A stretch of DNA of 50,373 bases from Anthropogastromicrobium sp963652495 (GTDB lineage Bacteria > Bacillota > Clostridia > Lachnospirales > Lachnospiraceae): assembly GCA_963652495.1 (NCBI GenBank), contig CAVJTU010000013.1, positions 1 through 50,373 of the forward strand, written 5' to 3'. This document shows, piece after piece, positions 50,320-50,373 of the stretch (the first letter of the stretch is position 1; each line of letters opens with the position of its first letter). Both the position numbers and the translations under genes were made by a program. The notes below the pieces were generated by a model that saw only the letters and a list, made by a program, of their open reading frames with translations, made no database searches and was not told the DNA's origin.

Positions 50320-50373
50320 TTAGGCAATCCTTATTCTTACAGGCGTGTCCACTTCGCCTCTACCGTATAGGAT
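50320..50373 (-). CDS. tnpB: TnpB C-terminus (partial, runs off the window)
   Basis: The minus-strand frame entering from the right edge reads ILYGRGEVDTPVRIRIA then stop. The Gly-Glu and Pro-Val-Arg pattern recalls the tail after the zinc finger of TnpB (CGE..TPVR..). Only 17 residues are visible, so the call rests mainly on the right-end structure next to it. TnpB is the RNA-guided nuclease ancestral to Cas12. Confidence 0.5.
   Translation of the reverse strand: MLYGRGEVDTPVRIRIA

Noticed and set aside
1..50373. CRISPR arrays, tRNA or rRNA genes
   Set aside because: No regular repeat-spacer pattern, cloverleaf gene or rRNA segment was seen by eye; the only ones of this kind are the tmRNA ends.

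Overview
The window looks like chromosomal DNA of a Gram-positive gut anaerobe of the class Clostridia, most likely a Lachnospiraceae member of the Roseburia/Agathobacter type. This is inferred from PolC-type replicase, the Prp/L27 N-terminal processing pair, the TIGR03960 radical SAM + DUF2344 + RNase G + L21 cluster, oleate hydratase, a propionate-type CoA-transferase, strong AGGAGG ribosome sites and many TTGACA-17-TATAAT promoters. No database search was possible, so the family assignment is not proven.

Layout. 0.1-9.1 kb: polC, a DUF1846 gene and a PPK2 polyphosphate kinase on +, a long-form PRPP synthetase on -, then secG with a structured leader. 9.3-12.5 kb: the RNA quality-control group rnr-smpB, with the tmRNA gene ssrA convergent to it. 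12.6-15.3 kb: a TetR regulator and oleate hydratase. 15.4-18.3 kb: a XerD-like recombinase and a TtcA-like tRNA thiolase on -, divergent from lexA, whose promoter carries several LexA-box-like sites. 18.4-26.1 kb (-): a ribosome/GTPase cluster reading radical SAM, DUF2344, RNase G, rplU, prp, rpmA, obgE, yhbY, yqeK, rsfS; nadD is missing from its usual place. 26.3-29.1 kb: peptidase T and a MATE pump. 29.2-33.1 kb: a TPP riboswitch with terminator controlling a thiamine-precursor ABC transporter (ThiX, ThiY, ThiZ) plus a TatD-type hydrolase. 33.2-34.0 kb: a PdaA-like deacetylase.

34.1-38.6 kb is the accessory region. A minimal 188-aa tyrosine recombinase is divergent from a ribbon-helix-helix/coiled-coil (KfrA-like) protein. 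Between them lies a 34-bp site with the 13-8-13 layout of loxP and arms very close to loxP. It is followed by a decayed prophage (MuF-toxin tail, gp10-like protein, frameshifted scaffold and coat genes) flanked by an imperfect 23-bp direct repeat.

38.6-49.98 kb is core again, all on -: KDG-type sugar kinase, sbcD-sbcC, a YhcH-family gene with a CoA-transferase behind a candidate cre site, a marR-MATE operon with two matching operators and a structured leader, and a membrane-anchored Cys-rich protein. At the right edge (50.2-50.37 kb) the end of an IS200/IS605-type tnpB element, with omega-RNA-like hairpins, cuts into a small gene that has a strong ribosome site.

Best candidates for something undescribed: the loxP-like recombinase/KfrA-like module; the TPP-controlled transporter with TatD hydrolase; the dispersed nested-stem repeats; the 21-bp inverted repeat flanking polC; the secG leader.
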